From Lanius collurio (Eukaryota > Chordata > Aves > Passeriformes > Laniidae): DNA of 64,000 nt. The stretch's first letter is position 1, and the number at the start of each line of letters is the position of its first letter. The notes beneath the pieces were generated by a model. The model searched no databases. It was not told the origin of the DNA and worked only from the letters and a program-made list of their open reading frames with translations. Shown piece after piece: positions 1-13,118 of the stretch. Location: positions 57,583,847-57,647,846 of the forward strand of contig JACBWW010000003.1 in assembly GCA_020086605.1 (NCBI GenBank), written 5' to 3'. A program made the position numbers and the translations under genes.

Positions 1-289
1 GTAAAAATGAAGTGTATAAGTAGAGCAACAAGTATAAGCAGTATAAGATGGTGAGTAAGATGTATAAATTGTAAGTTATGTATAAGTAAGTGAAGTGTAT
101 AGGTTATGCATAAGTATGTATAAGTTGGTAGAACATATAAGTAAGCTAAATACACAACAGACGTGATAAGTAGGTATTATGTCAAAATTGGAAGATATTT
201 GAGTTCCGAGGTGATGCATATTTTAGAGTTTTTTAAAGCTTCTGCATAATCATAATGATTCATTGTACAGAAGTGCTGAGTTCCTGCAC
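1..289. repeat. TAAGTA-rich dispersed repeat, copy 1 (left-truncated by window)
   Basis: This AT-rich segment is built from variants of ATAAGTA and GTATAAG. It recurs in the same orientation at 54913-55300. The two copies share long runs such as the stretch around GGTTATGCATAAGTATGTA, the GATAAGTAGGTATTA block and the right edge GAGTTCCTGCAC. Copy 1 lacks a 17-base segment that copy 2 carries after GAGTTCC. It ends at the base where a minus-strand CR1 begins. The family is not identified; an LTR or LTR-adjacent internal region is possible. The left end lies outside the window. Confidence 0.8.
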
Positions 290-1282
290 CTGAGACAGTT
301 CATCAAGATCTTATTCAGGTATGTTTTGAGTATCTCTAGAGAAGGAGACTTTCTAACCTCTCCATGTAGTCTGTTCCAATGCTCTGTCACCATCAAAATA
401 AGGTTTTTCTTCATAGTCAGAAGGAGTTTCCCATGTTTCAGTTTGAGCCTGTCTGTCCTTTTTCTGCCAGTAGGCATCACTGAGGAGAGTCTCGCTCCAT
501 CCTCCTAACACTCAGTCCTAAGATATTTGTATGTATGGGTGAGGTTCCCTCTCAGTTGTCCCCCGCCAGGTTAAACAGGCCCAGCTCTCTTAGCCTTTCT
601 TTTTGGTAAGAACGATGCTCTGCTCCACTAACTGTGCTGCAGTCCTCTAATTGTCTTTGTAGTCCTCCACTGTTCCCTCTCCAGTATTTCCTTGTCTTTC
701 TTGAGCTATGGAGTCCAGAACTGGACACAGCACTCGAGCCCTCACCAGGGCTGAGCAGAGGGGCAGGATCACCTCCCTGACCTGCTGGCAAGGCCTCCTA
801 AGGCACCCCAGGATCCCACCTGAGTGCCAAAAGGGCACTGCTGCCTCATGGACAGCTTGTTGGGCAGCCAGGACCCCCAGGTCCTTCTCCACAGAGCTAC
901 TTTCCAGCCTGTGCTGCTGCCTGAGATTGTTCCTCTCCAGGTACAGGACCCTGCACTTGTGTCTGTTGACCCTTCTTACGCTCCTGTTTGTCCAACTCTC
1001 CAGTCTGTCCTGGTCTCACTCCAGGCCAATACTCCCAGTTTTCTATCATCACCAGAGCACATTTGCTGACAGTCCGCTCTGTCACTTCATCCAGCCACTG
1101 CTGACTGAGACTGTACCCAGTTCTGACCCCTGGAGACACCTCCAGCTAGAGGCCTCCAACTCGGTTCTGCACCACCGATCGCAACCCTCTGAGCTCTGCC
1201 ATTGTGCCAGTTCTCCATCCACCCCACTGTCCACTCACCCATGACTCACTTCCTGAGCTTACCTATGACATCTTCTAAGGAA
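290..1282 (-). mobile_element. CR1 LINE fragment, ORF2 C-terminal part
   Basis: Read on the minus strand, this is a decayed non-LTR retrotransposon of the CR1 family. Fragments of the ORF2 C-terminus are visible in shifting frames. EKDLGVL and REVILPL with SALVR fall within 647-892, RLRELGLFNL within 552-791, and EHWNRL with SPSLEILKTYL within 250-480. Several frameshifts and stops mean no functional protein. On the plus strand the typical avian wording can be read, for example CAGAACTGGACACAG and GGGCAGGATCACCTCCCT. The copy starts near the CTTCCTGAGCTTACCTATGA motif at its upstream end. It stops at 290 without the usual octamer tail, abutting the TAAGTA repeat. Confidence 0.95.
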
Positions 1283-1949
1283 AAACAGGACCTAGGGGTT
1301 TGGTTTTAAGTCTATGAATCAGTGAAAACAATCCCAACGGTATGAGCACGCTACAGACTTGGAAAGGAATTTAGAATATACAGAGAGGCAACTGCCATTT
1401 GAACAGTTTCTATTCCTACAAGCACAAAATCTAAAAATCATGTTAGCCACAAATTAAAACAAACCCCACTATTAACCTCGCTGTGGGATGATCTGATAAT
1501 CTGTGTTTTTCAAAGTGTGAAAGCAAAAAAGCTTTCTTTGAACTAGAAATCAATGGAGATAACATTTTTCCCCTGCCACAGCCTGGACCTCTGATCCCAA
1601 AACTGAAGCCTGGGTCCTGGTAGTGGAAAGTCCTTGACTGGTGGCAGCAAAGAGAAAATCATCACCTGTTCAGCCACAAAAAACACACAGTCCTGGAGCA
1701 CTGTTTGTTAAACAAGATCAGTTAATAGTTGCACAGCGGAGCTTCAAAGCTTCACAGCACTGTTAATGAAGGCTTTGTAGATGCCGTGGATCCAACCAAA
1801 GCCTTGGATTTTGGGTGTGCTATTTAATGCAGTAAATTTAACACTGCTTCGACTTGCCCAGTTTTCATAAAAAGGAATAGAATTGTTGGGAAATGAGCAC
1901 AAATTTACACATCTACATCTGATCCCAACTTTTACATCACTTAAAATTA
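1283..1949. other. Unassigned AT-rich intergenic sequence
   Basis: No gene, RNA or recognised repeat is seen between two CR1 fragments. There are no long open frames and no low-complexity tract. Confidence 0.6.
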
Positions 1950-2170
1950 CTTCAAACTGAAAGAGAAGGTAGGTTTAGATAAGAGATTAGGAAGAAATTA
2001 TTGTGAGAGTGGTGAGATGCTGAACAGGATGCCCAGAGAAGCTATGGATGCTCCATCCCTGGCAGTGTTCAAGGCCTAATCTAGTGGAAGGTTTCCCTGC
2101 CCAGGGCAGGGGGATGGAACTACATGATCTTCAAGTTCCCTTCCAACCCAAACCATTCTGTGATTCTATT
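1950..2170 (+). mobile_element. CR1 LINE 3' end
   Basis: This is a classic 5'-truncated CR1 tail in plus orientation. It begins in the ORF2 end (TTCAAACTGAAAGAGAAGG, then GGTTTAGATAAGAGATTAGG). It continues through the GCCCAGAGAAGC and CTGGCAGTGTTCAAGGCC segments to the 3' UTR (AGTGGAAGG, CCTGCCCAGGGCAGGGGG). It ends in CCAACCCAAACCATTCTGTGATTCTATT. There is a small internal deletion after CAAGGCC relative to the usual CR1 form. It has no coding capacity. Confidence 0.96.
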
Positions 2171-4470
2171 ATGCTGCAACGTCATTAAATCAGTAGAGCA
2201 GATATCCTGGTTTTCAGGCACGAGTGCAAACCTTGGGTTGGAGTCAAGGTTGTGACTAAGTTTGATTTTTTTTAATGGAATTAGGCCTCTGTGTTGGAAT
2301 TATATGGTGTCCTCAGCCCTAAATATGGTGTTTCCTCCAGAACCAAGTTGATACCTAACCCATCCACGTACTAGGCTGTATTGAAGGGAAGGTTTGTTCT
2401 ACAAAACATTTCTGATAACTCTTCTCAGAGGATGCTGCAACTTTAAAAGATGCACTCTTTTTTTCAATAACATTGCAAACTCTAGCTCACAAGTTGCAAT
2501 ATGTAAGATTAAAAGGAAAATTTTGAATATTTCAATGAAGATCAGAAGCTATTTTCCAGAAGTGAAAAAAAAACCACTAAAAAACTGCAAAACATTTTAA
2601 AGCTCAGTTCACACTATAAAACATTTTCTTATCATAGAGCATGCATAGCCTTGATTTTATTACATAGATGTGTCTATGCATGGCTATATATGAGTATCAA
2701 AAACTTAATTTCTTTCTGTTTCTACTTTTCATTTTTGTAAGGGTGAGCTGAAGCATCTTTCTATAATTCCAGTTTAATCAAATGGTGATGACATTATCAG
2801 ACTTAGGAATGACATTGGCTTATGAATGCCTCCCTCAACAGTCCTCATCTGGTCTTTGTCTTCTTTTTGCTGGACATGAGTCCCACTGTCAGCAATGAGA
2901 TGCATTGGGTACCCAAAAAGGGTACGTCCATGACACATCAGGGCAAGGCAGACACCTGCATTCCATCTGGACGGGGTATCAGAAGGCAGCTGTGATAGAC
3001 AAGTGAGGAGATGAGCGCTGGTGAAACTGCTTTTGAGATTTTACCACTCCCCAGCTCTGGGATGCAAGGGGTTTGTGCTGAGCTATCAGAGCATGAATGA
3101 CAGCAGCTGAGCTGAAGGCACCATGTTGCCTTTCAGCTCTGCACAGGCTCCTCAGCCTTCAGCAGAGGGCAATGAGCAGCTGAGCAAGCAGTAACAATTT
3201 AAGATATTGCAGCCATTTCTTTGCTTGCAAGACTCAGGAATATCCAGCTTCTCTGGCCTTTTCAGAGCCAGCTTGAACCCTGACCAGCACTGCATCGTGT
3301 CTCTCACAGCAGCATTGGTCACATTTAGTAGAGAATGCTATTCATGTGTGTTCTCATAAAGTCCACCTAATTTAAGCCTGTATTCCTGCTGAAGCCCAGA
3401 ACCATAATTTCTCTTCAGAGTACTGGAATTTCTTGTAACAGAAGGTTATCTGATGGTGTCCTTCAGAAAGGCTCTTCAAATTGCTTCCTTTATCCTGAGT
3501 CTTCTTGCTGTGCCAGAATTTTTTCAGCATAGTAAAAATATTTCATTCATCAGGAGCTTAGTCATTTGATTCTTGGTGCTGATGTTGCCTTTTGGAACAA
3601 TGGCTGGCTGCCACTCTGTCTGCTGTTGTTGGAGAGCTGTACTCCATAATCTTTGTGTTTCTTTCTCTCTCTCTTTTTAATATCCTTGGCTTTATCATGG
3701 GAATTGATTTTTCTAAATTTCCACCTGGTATATTTTCTCTTCATTAGAAATGGACATGAGCTGTTAATTTGTACCAATGTCACTGACTTCAGATGATAAT
3801 GAATTCAGAAAGGATGGGAAATCGAAGCATACTCCACCATGCCTAGAGGAGCAAAACTGTGTGGGGAAAATATATGTCTGGGCAAAGTAGCTGGAAGGCA
3901 CACTACCCCTTCCTAAATGTGCCTTTATGTATCTGCCTTTATCCTCTCTTGAAATGATTGGCATGACCAGAGGACCCCAGGGGAAAAGATGGAGAGAACA
4001 AGGAGAGTCCCACAAAGCTGCATCATGCATTAGCTGTGAATAAAACAAAGTCAGGGAGCACAGCTCTGATCAGCTTTACTCCTTCCTCTCTGTCCCTTTG
4101 GGGAAGCCTCAGATCACACGTGTCAGCTCAGCTACCAGGCACACAGTGAGAGGTAAACTGACCTGCCTGAGCATGTGGAGAATGATGTAGACATAAATGA
4201 AGAGTTCTCAGATCAAAGTCTTATATAATGGGAATATATGGTGTGGAGCATCCCTGGGTCTGCATTTTTCTCGCCCAGCTCCAATAATATCCATAGTCAT
4301 TCCACTTTCATGTGCATAGGAAAAAAATAGTCCAAAGAGTTTTTGCATGACTGGATTTTCTTATGCTTGGAAGGAAAACTGTGATCTGGAGAATAATAGA
4401 AATGTTGTATATGAAAGGATTTCATGAAGACTTCTTGATCAGGATATTAACAGCAGCACTGTTGCGACAC
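2171..4470. other. Unassigned intergenic sequence
   Basis: I see nothing gene-like here. Open frames are short, without conserved motifs or codon bias. There are minor T-rich and A-rich tracts but no recognised repeat family. Confidence 0.55.
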
Positions 4471-4710
4471 CACAGAATCACAGAACCATTTAGGTTGGAA
4501 AAGATCATTGAGGCCAACCTTTGACCAATCACTTGCCTTGTCAACCAGATCACAGCACTAAGTTATTTCTTGAACACCTCTAGGGGTGATTACTCCACCA
4601 TCTCCCTGGGCAGCCCATTCCATTACCTAACAACTCCTCCCATGAAGAAATTCCTCCTGATGTCCAACCTGAACCTCCTCTGGTACAGATTGGGTCAATG
4701 TCCTCTCGTA
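4471..4710 (-). mobile_element. CR1 LINE 3' end (divergent)
   Basis: Reading plus-to-minus, the fragment opens with CACAGAATCACAGAACCATTTAGGTTGGAAAAGATCATT. This is the reverse of a CR1 3' terminus of the rule-GGTTGGAAAAGA subtype. It continues with segments reverse to the CR1 3' UTR and ORF2 end (CTCCCTGGGCAGCCCATTCC, AAGAAATTCCTCCTGATGTC, CCTGAACCTCCTCTGG). It fades out after TGGGTCAATGTCCTC, so the upstream limit is approximate. It is more diverged than the copy at 28731-29200. Confidence 0.9.
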
Positions 4711-7700
4711 CCAAAGTACGAGACCAGAGTATCATGGATGGCTTTTATAGCACTTAGCTTCTCACAGAAAATCTGTACATTCTTTTTTTTTTGTTTTCCA
4801 TCTTGGAAGGTGAGCCTGAGAAACACTTGTGCACCTTGGGTACAGGACAGTGTGGAACACAGATAACATGGCAAACTTCCAGCAAATGATCATCAAAGCT
4901 ATTAAATGCCAATCAACTAAGCTGAAATTGTACTAGATCAGCTTAGTGGCCTGTTGACATTGTCTCTCATTACTGAACTGATACTGCAACAGTTCCTGGG
5001 CAAAATGCGCTGTTATTGGTTTTTTTCCTGTTTTGTTTTTTTTTTCCCTGTTAAAATTAATGAAGGCCAGAACTTGAAGAACTGAAACCCAAACAGAGGC
5101 TCTTGTGTCTGTAGTTCAGTTCACCATATTGGACTGATTTTCAAAGATATTGAAACATCTTTGTGCAACAAAGAGCAACAAGTCCCACTGAAGCTGATTA
5201 ATATTTTGAATAATTTGTCTAGATTTTCAGGGTTAAATGATTAACAGAGATATGCAAATCACTGATGATCCAAGATAAGTGCATTGTTTCTGCTGATACT
5301 TCTGACAAGAGATGTTACTGTGGAAAGGAAATGAGTCACGTGTTTCTGAAAGGCCAGGATAAATGAATTTCTGAAAAGAGTGAGTACATTCCTGACGAGA
5401 CTATTCCAGGAAAATTAAACAGTAGCAGATCAAACACACAGGGAGATAAACTTCAGGAGCAAAACCCATCGCACAAAAAGGGTTTTTTCTTCTGATGTGA
5501 TGAGCGATGTGGTTCTCACAAAAACCTTTACAGCAGAGTGAATAGCTTCCTGAGGTTCAGTCAAAGCAAAGGGAATAATACCATGGACTTCCTCCTTGTG
5601 TGGTGTACATATTCACTCACTTGTAATACAGAAACTGATTTGTGACACTTCCCTGTGTGACAGAGAAAGGTTACCTGAAAGTGGAAAAACTGTTACGCCT
5701 TCAGACTTCATGAAGTTGTTATTTGCTTATTGAACCTTAAAGAGGAACTTTAAAAACTTAGATATTGTAATTACCAGGTTGGATGGCATAATGAAAAAAT
5801 AAGTTTGTAACAATCTGTGATTATCAAGGATAAGACAGAAGGTTTGCTTGCCCTGAATCTGTGGGAAATCCGGCACTAAAATTAGAGACACTAATTATTC
5901 AACACTGATTTTCCTTTCAGATATGCTATCTACAGGTTACCTTGCCTAACAATTCTCTGTGTGTCTCCTGTACGTATTTAAATCACTATGGCCACTGTTT
6001 TGCATGCAGAGATCATGACTGAACAAGACACTTGCTTATGCACTTATTTAGGTGACACCTACATTAAACCATCTTCCAGTTTTTGTTCCCAGAACTTTAC
6101 ATTTTTCAATTTTTTATATTTTATCCAAAATTGGTCTCTATATTGACTTTTGATTTAATAACTTCAGCTGCCCACACATTAGAAGGAAGCCACTGTCACT
6201 AGTATGAAGAAAAGATTTCTCAGGAAAGGACAATTATTTGAAACAATACCAAAAACCTGATCTAATTTCCCTAGCTAGGAGGCTTTTCAAGTGATGACAT
6301 GACTGTGGGTCAAATTTTAATTCAGTGGTCCTAGAGTAAACTGGAAAAGAGGGTGGAGTTTTTGGTCTATGCCCTGAGTTACTGATACAAGTCCCTGAAG
6401 TCAGTGGAGTTGAAGGAACAGAACTAAATATCCCCCTCTGATTTAGTGACATTACCTTGGATTTATGTCAGTAGAGCTGAGAGCAGATACTCATTTAGCT
6501 GAATATTGCCAAGAGGAAAGATCATGGTGAGCTGCTAATATTTGTTGCTGGAAACAATCCAGGAATGATAAAGAAGCCATATTTTTACAAGCTTTGAAAC
6601 CATCCTCTAGGCACACTATGTGGGTCAAGGTACTAGGCAATAATGAAAGTCAAATGGGTGCTAGACCTTTCTATTCCTGTCTGATCCAATGATCCTCCAA
6701 TTTTGGTCATTTAACTTGAATTCCTTAGCCAATTTCAGGGCAGAAATTAAGGCAGGTATAAGAATGCCTTAAAATCCAGCTAGGATCCAGCTTAAAAAAA
6801 AAATTAAAAATATATGTATATACATTCGCTTTTTCTGGTTTTTGCACATGATTGTCAGAAACTCAGCTGTTAACAACCCAGTCTGGGAAGGTGCTGAATG
6901 CAGGAGGTGAGAGCCACCAGCTGCCAGAGTACAGTGACACGATGGCTCCAAGTGTAAAGGTGTCCCACGGTCTGTTCTGAGAGACATTTACAACAGAGCT
7001 CTGTCACAAACTGGTTTTGCTAAGGAAATAGCTTGTGGGCTGAAAAATCAGCACAGAAAGGAAGTCAGGTTTCTTGGTCTCAGAACACATACAGGCTTAT
7101 GCAGTTTTATAATCAACACACTTTTATAGCCACTTGGAATTTAAGACTAATCCATCCCCAAAACTGTTTCCCAGTTTCCTTTCACTGCTGAGGATAGATC
7201 TTCCCTCTAGTGCAGGCAATCAGAAAATATTATGACCCTTCAAAGGAGCTTGGAAATAGCTGATGATGCTCTCATATGATGGCTCAGATGCTCACTCTCA
7301 GTCTAAACAAAATATCATCTGGGGGAAAAAAAGGTATGTAAGAGTGGGTGTATATGTATACAAATGTTTATGCATCTGAATTTTCTTTCTGCCTCTCCAG
7401 TGAAAGTGGAACCTAACTAATTTTTTTGACATATTCACATCTGGTAAAGTATGAGTAAATTCTGTTATTATTTGGTTAAATTAATGTAACAAGGTTCAGG
7501 GAAATTATCCAACTTTTTTCATGTTATGGGTGGATATATGTTATTAATTTCATGTCTATTTATGTTTTTGCCGGTAATAGTGGGTCAGTATTATTTCAGA
7601 TTGATCATGAGAGTGGTTTGAGGAATCCATATAGCTGATTGTTTAGCAGTCAAAAATCCACAGTTCATATCCCAAGGAACACACTGCAGTAACATTGTGC

Positions 7701-10700
7701 CTTCTGCATGCTTACCTCTGAGAAGTCAGTGAAATTTAGATATTTGATCTGATTAACAATACCAAAGTAAAGCCCTTGAACTAGCTTCTGGAATAGGAAT
7801 TTAAGTTAATTACAAGTAAAAATTCCCCTTGAAGTCTGTGATTATGAATTTGTCAGGTGAAGCCTCAGACATTGACCCCTTTTGTCAAGGTGAACCAAAT
7901 CAACCATCAACCCAGATAATTTTTTGTTTATCTGATGGAATGCAGGAGTGGAGGTCTAATAACAATCTTCTCTAATTCCAACTGCTGTGTAAATATCATA
8001 AAAACATACATTAAAAATCTGGCCTGGTTCCAGGCATGAAAATATTGCTCTTTGTGATTAATCAAATGAAGAGAAGGGGATGATTATAGTGCCAGTGCTA
8101 AGAAAAAAAAAATTTAAAAAATCAACCAGCAACAGGAGGTTATAGTAGTGTTTATTTTTAGCAGTGCCTGTACTGTTGTAGCTGTGTTAACATGCTCTGG
8201 AAACCTTTAGGACCTTGCAGACTGGTCTGTATGACTTGGATTGCTGTGCCTTTCATCCCATGTCTTAGAAATATTCTCCTGACATGAAATTTACCTCTTA
8301 GAACAGTCTTAGCCTTGCCAAAGAAGGGATGGTAAAATAAAAGACAATCCAAATAAGAGAATAAATTCAACAGCAGATAACAATTAAGATATTTGCTTCT
8401 TATCTTAATATTTCTTTTGCTTTGACTCATTCATTTATCTTTTCTTGCCCTCTTTTTCTCAAGCAAAGTTTCTGACAGTGCACACTGTAGATGACGTGAA
8501 ATCCCCTGGTGGAAATTACCTTATCTATCTTTTGCTATCCACACTGTAAAGTTGTGTCTGAGATAGTTATCCTATTGTAGTCAAATCCAATAGAGACAAC
8601 AGGGTTGAGAGTGTGATTGATCTGACCAAAGTTTTCCGAGTTTACTGATCTTTCCTCTATTGATTATGAAGAAAGCTCATGGCTGGAAGTTTATATATAG
8701 AAGTCCACACTGTAGTGAGATATATCTCCTCCCTTCTGACTTTAATGGAATGTCAATCAGTCCCTTAATATCCATATATACTGGGGTTCCTGGTCTTCCA
8801 TTTCTTTTTTTAAGACAACGAACAAGAACTTAGAATCCTCTGGGTAATATAATTGTTGTTTTGTATCCACAGATGTGCCACAGTGAGTCACTAACCTTGA
8901 ATCATAATTCAGATAACAAATAACACTGCACATGACTTAAAATTTTCCTGTATATCTGTTGTGAATGTGAAAAGAAATTACTCATATGAGTTTTTTAGTC
9001 TCTTTTTCAGTCTATCTGTCTGAGAAGACAGATTGCTTCAGTCTACCTTTAGCACGATACAGGTGCCTCACCTAGAAAAACAAGAATCTTATGTTCGCTT
9101 GTCTTCTCTTGATGGTGTCTGCAGGTAGCTTAAAGCTTTTGATCTTTTTTTGTCTGATTTTATAGCCATTCCAAGGTCTTGCTGGACAGCTCCCTTTTCC
9201 AAAAGGCAGCAGTAGCAGAGGCAAAAGAAAGCCAAAGAACATCCTGCTCAGCCTGATGAGCCTTTTGTCAAAAGGACAGCTGGGTTTTTAGTGTAGTCTA
9301 CCATGATTTTAAGAGGACCAGAGAAAGACACTATGTCAACCCTCTACTGGTTAGTGCTACCTGCTCCCCCTGTTTTCTGTATCCTTTGGCCATCATGTGT
9401 TTAACCTAGTTACTTTGGGAGGAGATTGTCAGCACTTTTACCAGACTGAGATGAATATCTGTTCCTCGGGACTGAATTCAGTTATTATTTACATGAAGTC
9501 CTACTCATTTGTGAATGCCTATGAGATAACTCTAATCTCAGCACTGAGGTTTGGCTTTACATATGTAAATAGCAATATTTTACTAGTTGGAACAGGAAGA
9601 GCTGTGAAGATAAAATGATGCCTCTGTTACAGTGGAAAGATTGTCAGAATAGCTTTGAGATAATATTTGAACTTTGAAGAATGGGACATAATGTAGACAA
9701 GTATTCTCAGCCATGGTATAGCTGTGTTGCATGTTTTCCATTTGACACACATGACCACAGGCTGTAAATACAAAGGAGACTGGGGAAAGCCACCGCTTTC
9801 TGAGAACTACAAAATGATGTTTTGGGAAAAGATGGTTCTGTTCCACCATGAAGGGGGTTATGGATATTCAATATGACAGTGTCAAAAAAATTTCAGAATG
9901 AATGACTTTATACTGTGAATGCTCTTAACTGAACTAGTTACATATATTTTTAATAGTACATAAACAAAACTGTACTTAAGGCTTCTGCCTTAAATACACC
10001 ATCCACAGTAGGCCAAGTCTGGTGGGAAGATCTGAAGGCCAAATCAGAATGTGTCTCTAGTTGTACTTTTTATGCACCTGCTCTGTGAGTATTGTTGCTG
10101 TTTACATTCCCAATTCAGATATTCCTCCTCATCTCACAGAAACACAATGTCTGTATGCACTGATGGACTGCACCAAAGCAATGGCTCTAACAGCAGGTGG
10201 TTTATGGCCACTTAAAAAGGCTTGGGGAAATCGTGATGATAAAATACAAGAGCTGCATTCAACAAGGACTGTACGTCTGTGTCTGTGGGGAGATATCAAG
10301 TATATAAAAGGTGTGGAAAATAAAAAGATTACTCAGGTAGATCTGCTGATGTAAGTATAGTGTGACTAAAGAGGAATGTACCTTCTGTGTCTCCAGGAAG
10401 ACCTATCAGTGCAATACAAGAGCCATATTGGCTAATAAATTATGATCCTAGTTAATGGTTATTGAAATGGTTAATCTTTTGTTACTTTCTTTATCAACAA
10501 CGTTTTTCCAAAGTGATTTGATAATGTTCTTTTTGCCTGTTTAGAGACACCTTGCATAACTCATTCCTTGAGGAAATTAATATACTGCTGGTAAGAATGC
10601 TCAACAAATGAATTTTTAAAATTAGTGAATATTTTAGGTAAACTGTGAGAAGATATTAAATGCATATACGTTTTATCTTAGGTGGGTACTTAAAACACTG

Positions 10701-12718
10701 CCTGGAAAATAAAAAATCATTTGAAAAATGATCAGCTGATCATTACTATTTGATTTCTTATTTTTAGCAGTATTTCATTGAATGAATCTATTCTTATAAC
10801 AAGTCCCTAAGAGAAGTTCACTGTGATAAAACAAACATTTAATCTTTGGTAAAACTAAGTTTTACAGGCAGTTAAATAGCAGAAAGATAGGGGAAAATAA
10901 TATAAAATATGATTCTGAAATGAAATCCACAAAAACTTTATGAACTCAGCACTCCTGATGCTTTTTTCATGTGAAATATCTAGTAAACTTATTTTTACAT
11001 GCTGCTCAGGTGGCTGAGGTAGTAAAAAGTTAACCAGACTCATACATTGTTTCTATCTGCATTATTGTGGTTTTGGAAGACAGAAACACCTCTCACTAAG
11101 ACATGACAGCCATTAAAAATCTAAATCTGTCCTCATTTCCCAAGGTTTTTCTTACAGTAACATTTTAGCACTTAGCAGTGTCTGATGATGGATACATTTC
11201 ATCCAGAAAATTCAATTGCCTACTCCTGTTGCTGCTGCTATGGTTACAGATGATGACATAACTTCTTGTTCTGGTAGAGACAATGATAAGGGTTGTTATG
11301 ATGGGTCAAAGCAAAAAGTTGCAAAGTCAGAAAGAGTTCTCTGAATGCCAGGCTCTGTGGTGGTTGAGTAGCACTTGAAGCAAAATCTTATATCTTTTCT
11401 CTAGGAGTTGAAAGAGCTCTCTGACAGTTTTAAAATTGCATACATGTAATTTTAAATCATGGCTATGTGTAAATGTACTTTTCTAATTATTACTCCACAA
11501 TAAAGAACACTAAAATATTAGGAGATGCAGGTGAAATCAGATTTATAGGATGATTAGATCCGTTCCCACCCAAAGGCTTCCAAAACTTTGTGTTTCTCTG
11601 CTTGTCATAGGTCATTGACTCCCTGGGTATGCCTTCATCACCCCACAAAAGCCTGTGCCTTCAGTGAGGTCGGAAGATTTTACCTATATGCAATTTTGTC
11701 ATGGTCCTGTCATTTATATTTTAGTGGTTTATTTGGAGGTTTCCAGGAAGTTGTCTTGCAAGTCTCTACCACAGTAGTGTTCCTGTCTAACCCTTTCTGT
11801 TAATAGGTGATGCAGGAGAAAAGTACAGGGGAAATGTAAGTGGGTTTTTGAGGTCTACAGCTTTTATAATATCTCCTGTAAATCTGAGTTTTTCTGTTGC
11901 TTGCAGAGCCTGACAGTAGGAGGGATGCAGCCTGGGTATAGTGTTCTTCAGTCCTTCATTTCCAGCATCTCTCTAGTAATTTTACCAAGCCACAGCGAGC
12001 AAAAAGCCCTGGGCCAGAATCTTCTCTTATTTATACTGGAATACATTTGAAGATCAAGCCAGCAAAGTCAACACAGTTTCACAACAGTGAAAGTGGTATG
12101 AGAACAGTTTGATGAGGTGCTTTTGGTTGTCTTTCAAGGAATTCAGAGGTATTAAAATATATTTCAGCTTGGGCATTTGCTTAGCATTTCTTCATATTTG
12201 TGTTAACCGTGAGGATTCTCTCATCCTGTTCTCTGACGCTGGCCATGCCTGCTCAGGTGCTTCATTGTATAGGCTGCATTAGTGCCAAAACATGAGCTTT
12301 TAATGAGATAATGGAAAGCCATAGAATTAGTGGTTAAATTCAACACTGCTAAGTGCATCTGTTCCAGCACTGAGTCAAGATTAGCAGGATAAGTGTTACA
12401 GATAAGTTGTGTTGGCGACTAAAATAACCAATGGATGGAGCAGCTGCTTTAGAAAGTGAGACTGGAAGGGTTGGCATGTTTTAGTTTGAAAGGAGAAGGC
12501 TGTGGAAAGGGAATCATGAATCATAAATACAGAATCTTTTTTTCACCACCCTCCCCAATACTAGGATTATGGAGTAATTCATTAAAATAAGCACGACTGA
12601 TTTAAAACAGGTTAAAGAAAGTACCTTTTTACATAGCGTAGTGACCTGGAGACAGACAGCACTGGAAGCCTTAGAAAGAGGTCAGGCAAATTCATGGACA
12701 GCAGATCCATTTAGAGAC
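4711..12718. other. Gene-poor AT-rich stretch
   Basis: No defensible exon, RNA gene or recognised transposon is seen over about 8 kb. Open frames such as 10061-10354 (97 codons, plus strand) show no family motif and are treated as chance. There are short A or T runs only. Confidence 0.5.
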
Positions 12719-12724
12719 ACAAAC
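12719..12724 (+). repeat. Target-site duplication, left copy (ACAAAC)
   Basis: Six bases directly before the solo LTR. They are repeated exactly at 13113-13118. Confidence 0.85.
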
Positions 12725-13112
12725 TGTAGAGGCCGGGGGCCTGCTGAGAAAGCTTCCCCAGAATGCTCGGTTCTGTTCTGTTCATGTTCCCCAGTTCTGC
12801 TCCCCTGGTTGGCTCCTTGGTGGCTTCAGCCCTTGTTACTTGATACACCCTGGGAGTTGCTTCATCAGTTCCCTTACCCTGGACCCCTCTTTGTTCTCCC
12901 CCAAAGAGTTCCCTGAACCTTTGCATGGGTGCAGACACATTAAATCTCTCCTGTAGAACCCTGTGCAAAGGCTCTTGTGCTCATTTCATTGTTGGACTGT
13001 TTTAGCCAGCTCTCTGGTTGGTGTGTGCAGTGTGCTGGCTGCACCGGGCGGCTTTGTCCTGGAGACGCTTTCAGGAAGGTCGGACATGGAACCAGCCAAG
13101 AAGAACGTGACA
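12725..13112 (+). mobile_element. Solo LTR of an endogenous retrovirus (6-bp duplication type)
   Basis: This is a 388-bp block, visibly richer in G+C than its surroundings. It begins TGTAGAGGCCGGGGGCC and ends GAACGTGACA, so it has TG...CA termini. It is bracketed by a perfect 6-bp direct repeat, ACAAAC, at 12719-12724 and 13113-13118. An ATTAAA polyadenylation-type signal lies at 12939-12944, which fixes plus orientation. The downstream third, from GTTGGACTGTTTTAGCC to GCTTTCAGGAAGGTCGG, would be R/U5. No internal retroviral sequence or second LTR is present, so it is a solo LTR left by LTR-LTR recombination. Six-base duplications fit the beta-like (ERVK) or alpharetroviral type. It is not the same LTR family as the provirus at 41228-43483. 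No protein is encoded. Confidence 0.85.
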
Positions 13113-13118
13113 ACAAAC
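13113..13118 (+). repeat. Target-site duplication, right copy (ACAAAC)
   Basis: An exact match to the six bases before the solo LTR. It confirms the insertion boundaries. Confidence 0.85.

Noticed and set aside
708..1244. A 178-codon plus-strand open frame
   Set aside because: It lies antisense within a CR1 LINE. Its sequence is the reverse complement of CR1 ORF2, so it is a shadow frame.
10061..10354. A 97-codon plus-strand frame
   Set aside because: No recognisable motif, splice context or homology. Taken as chance.
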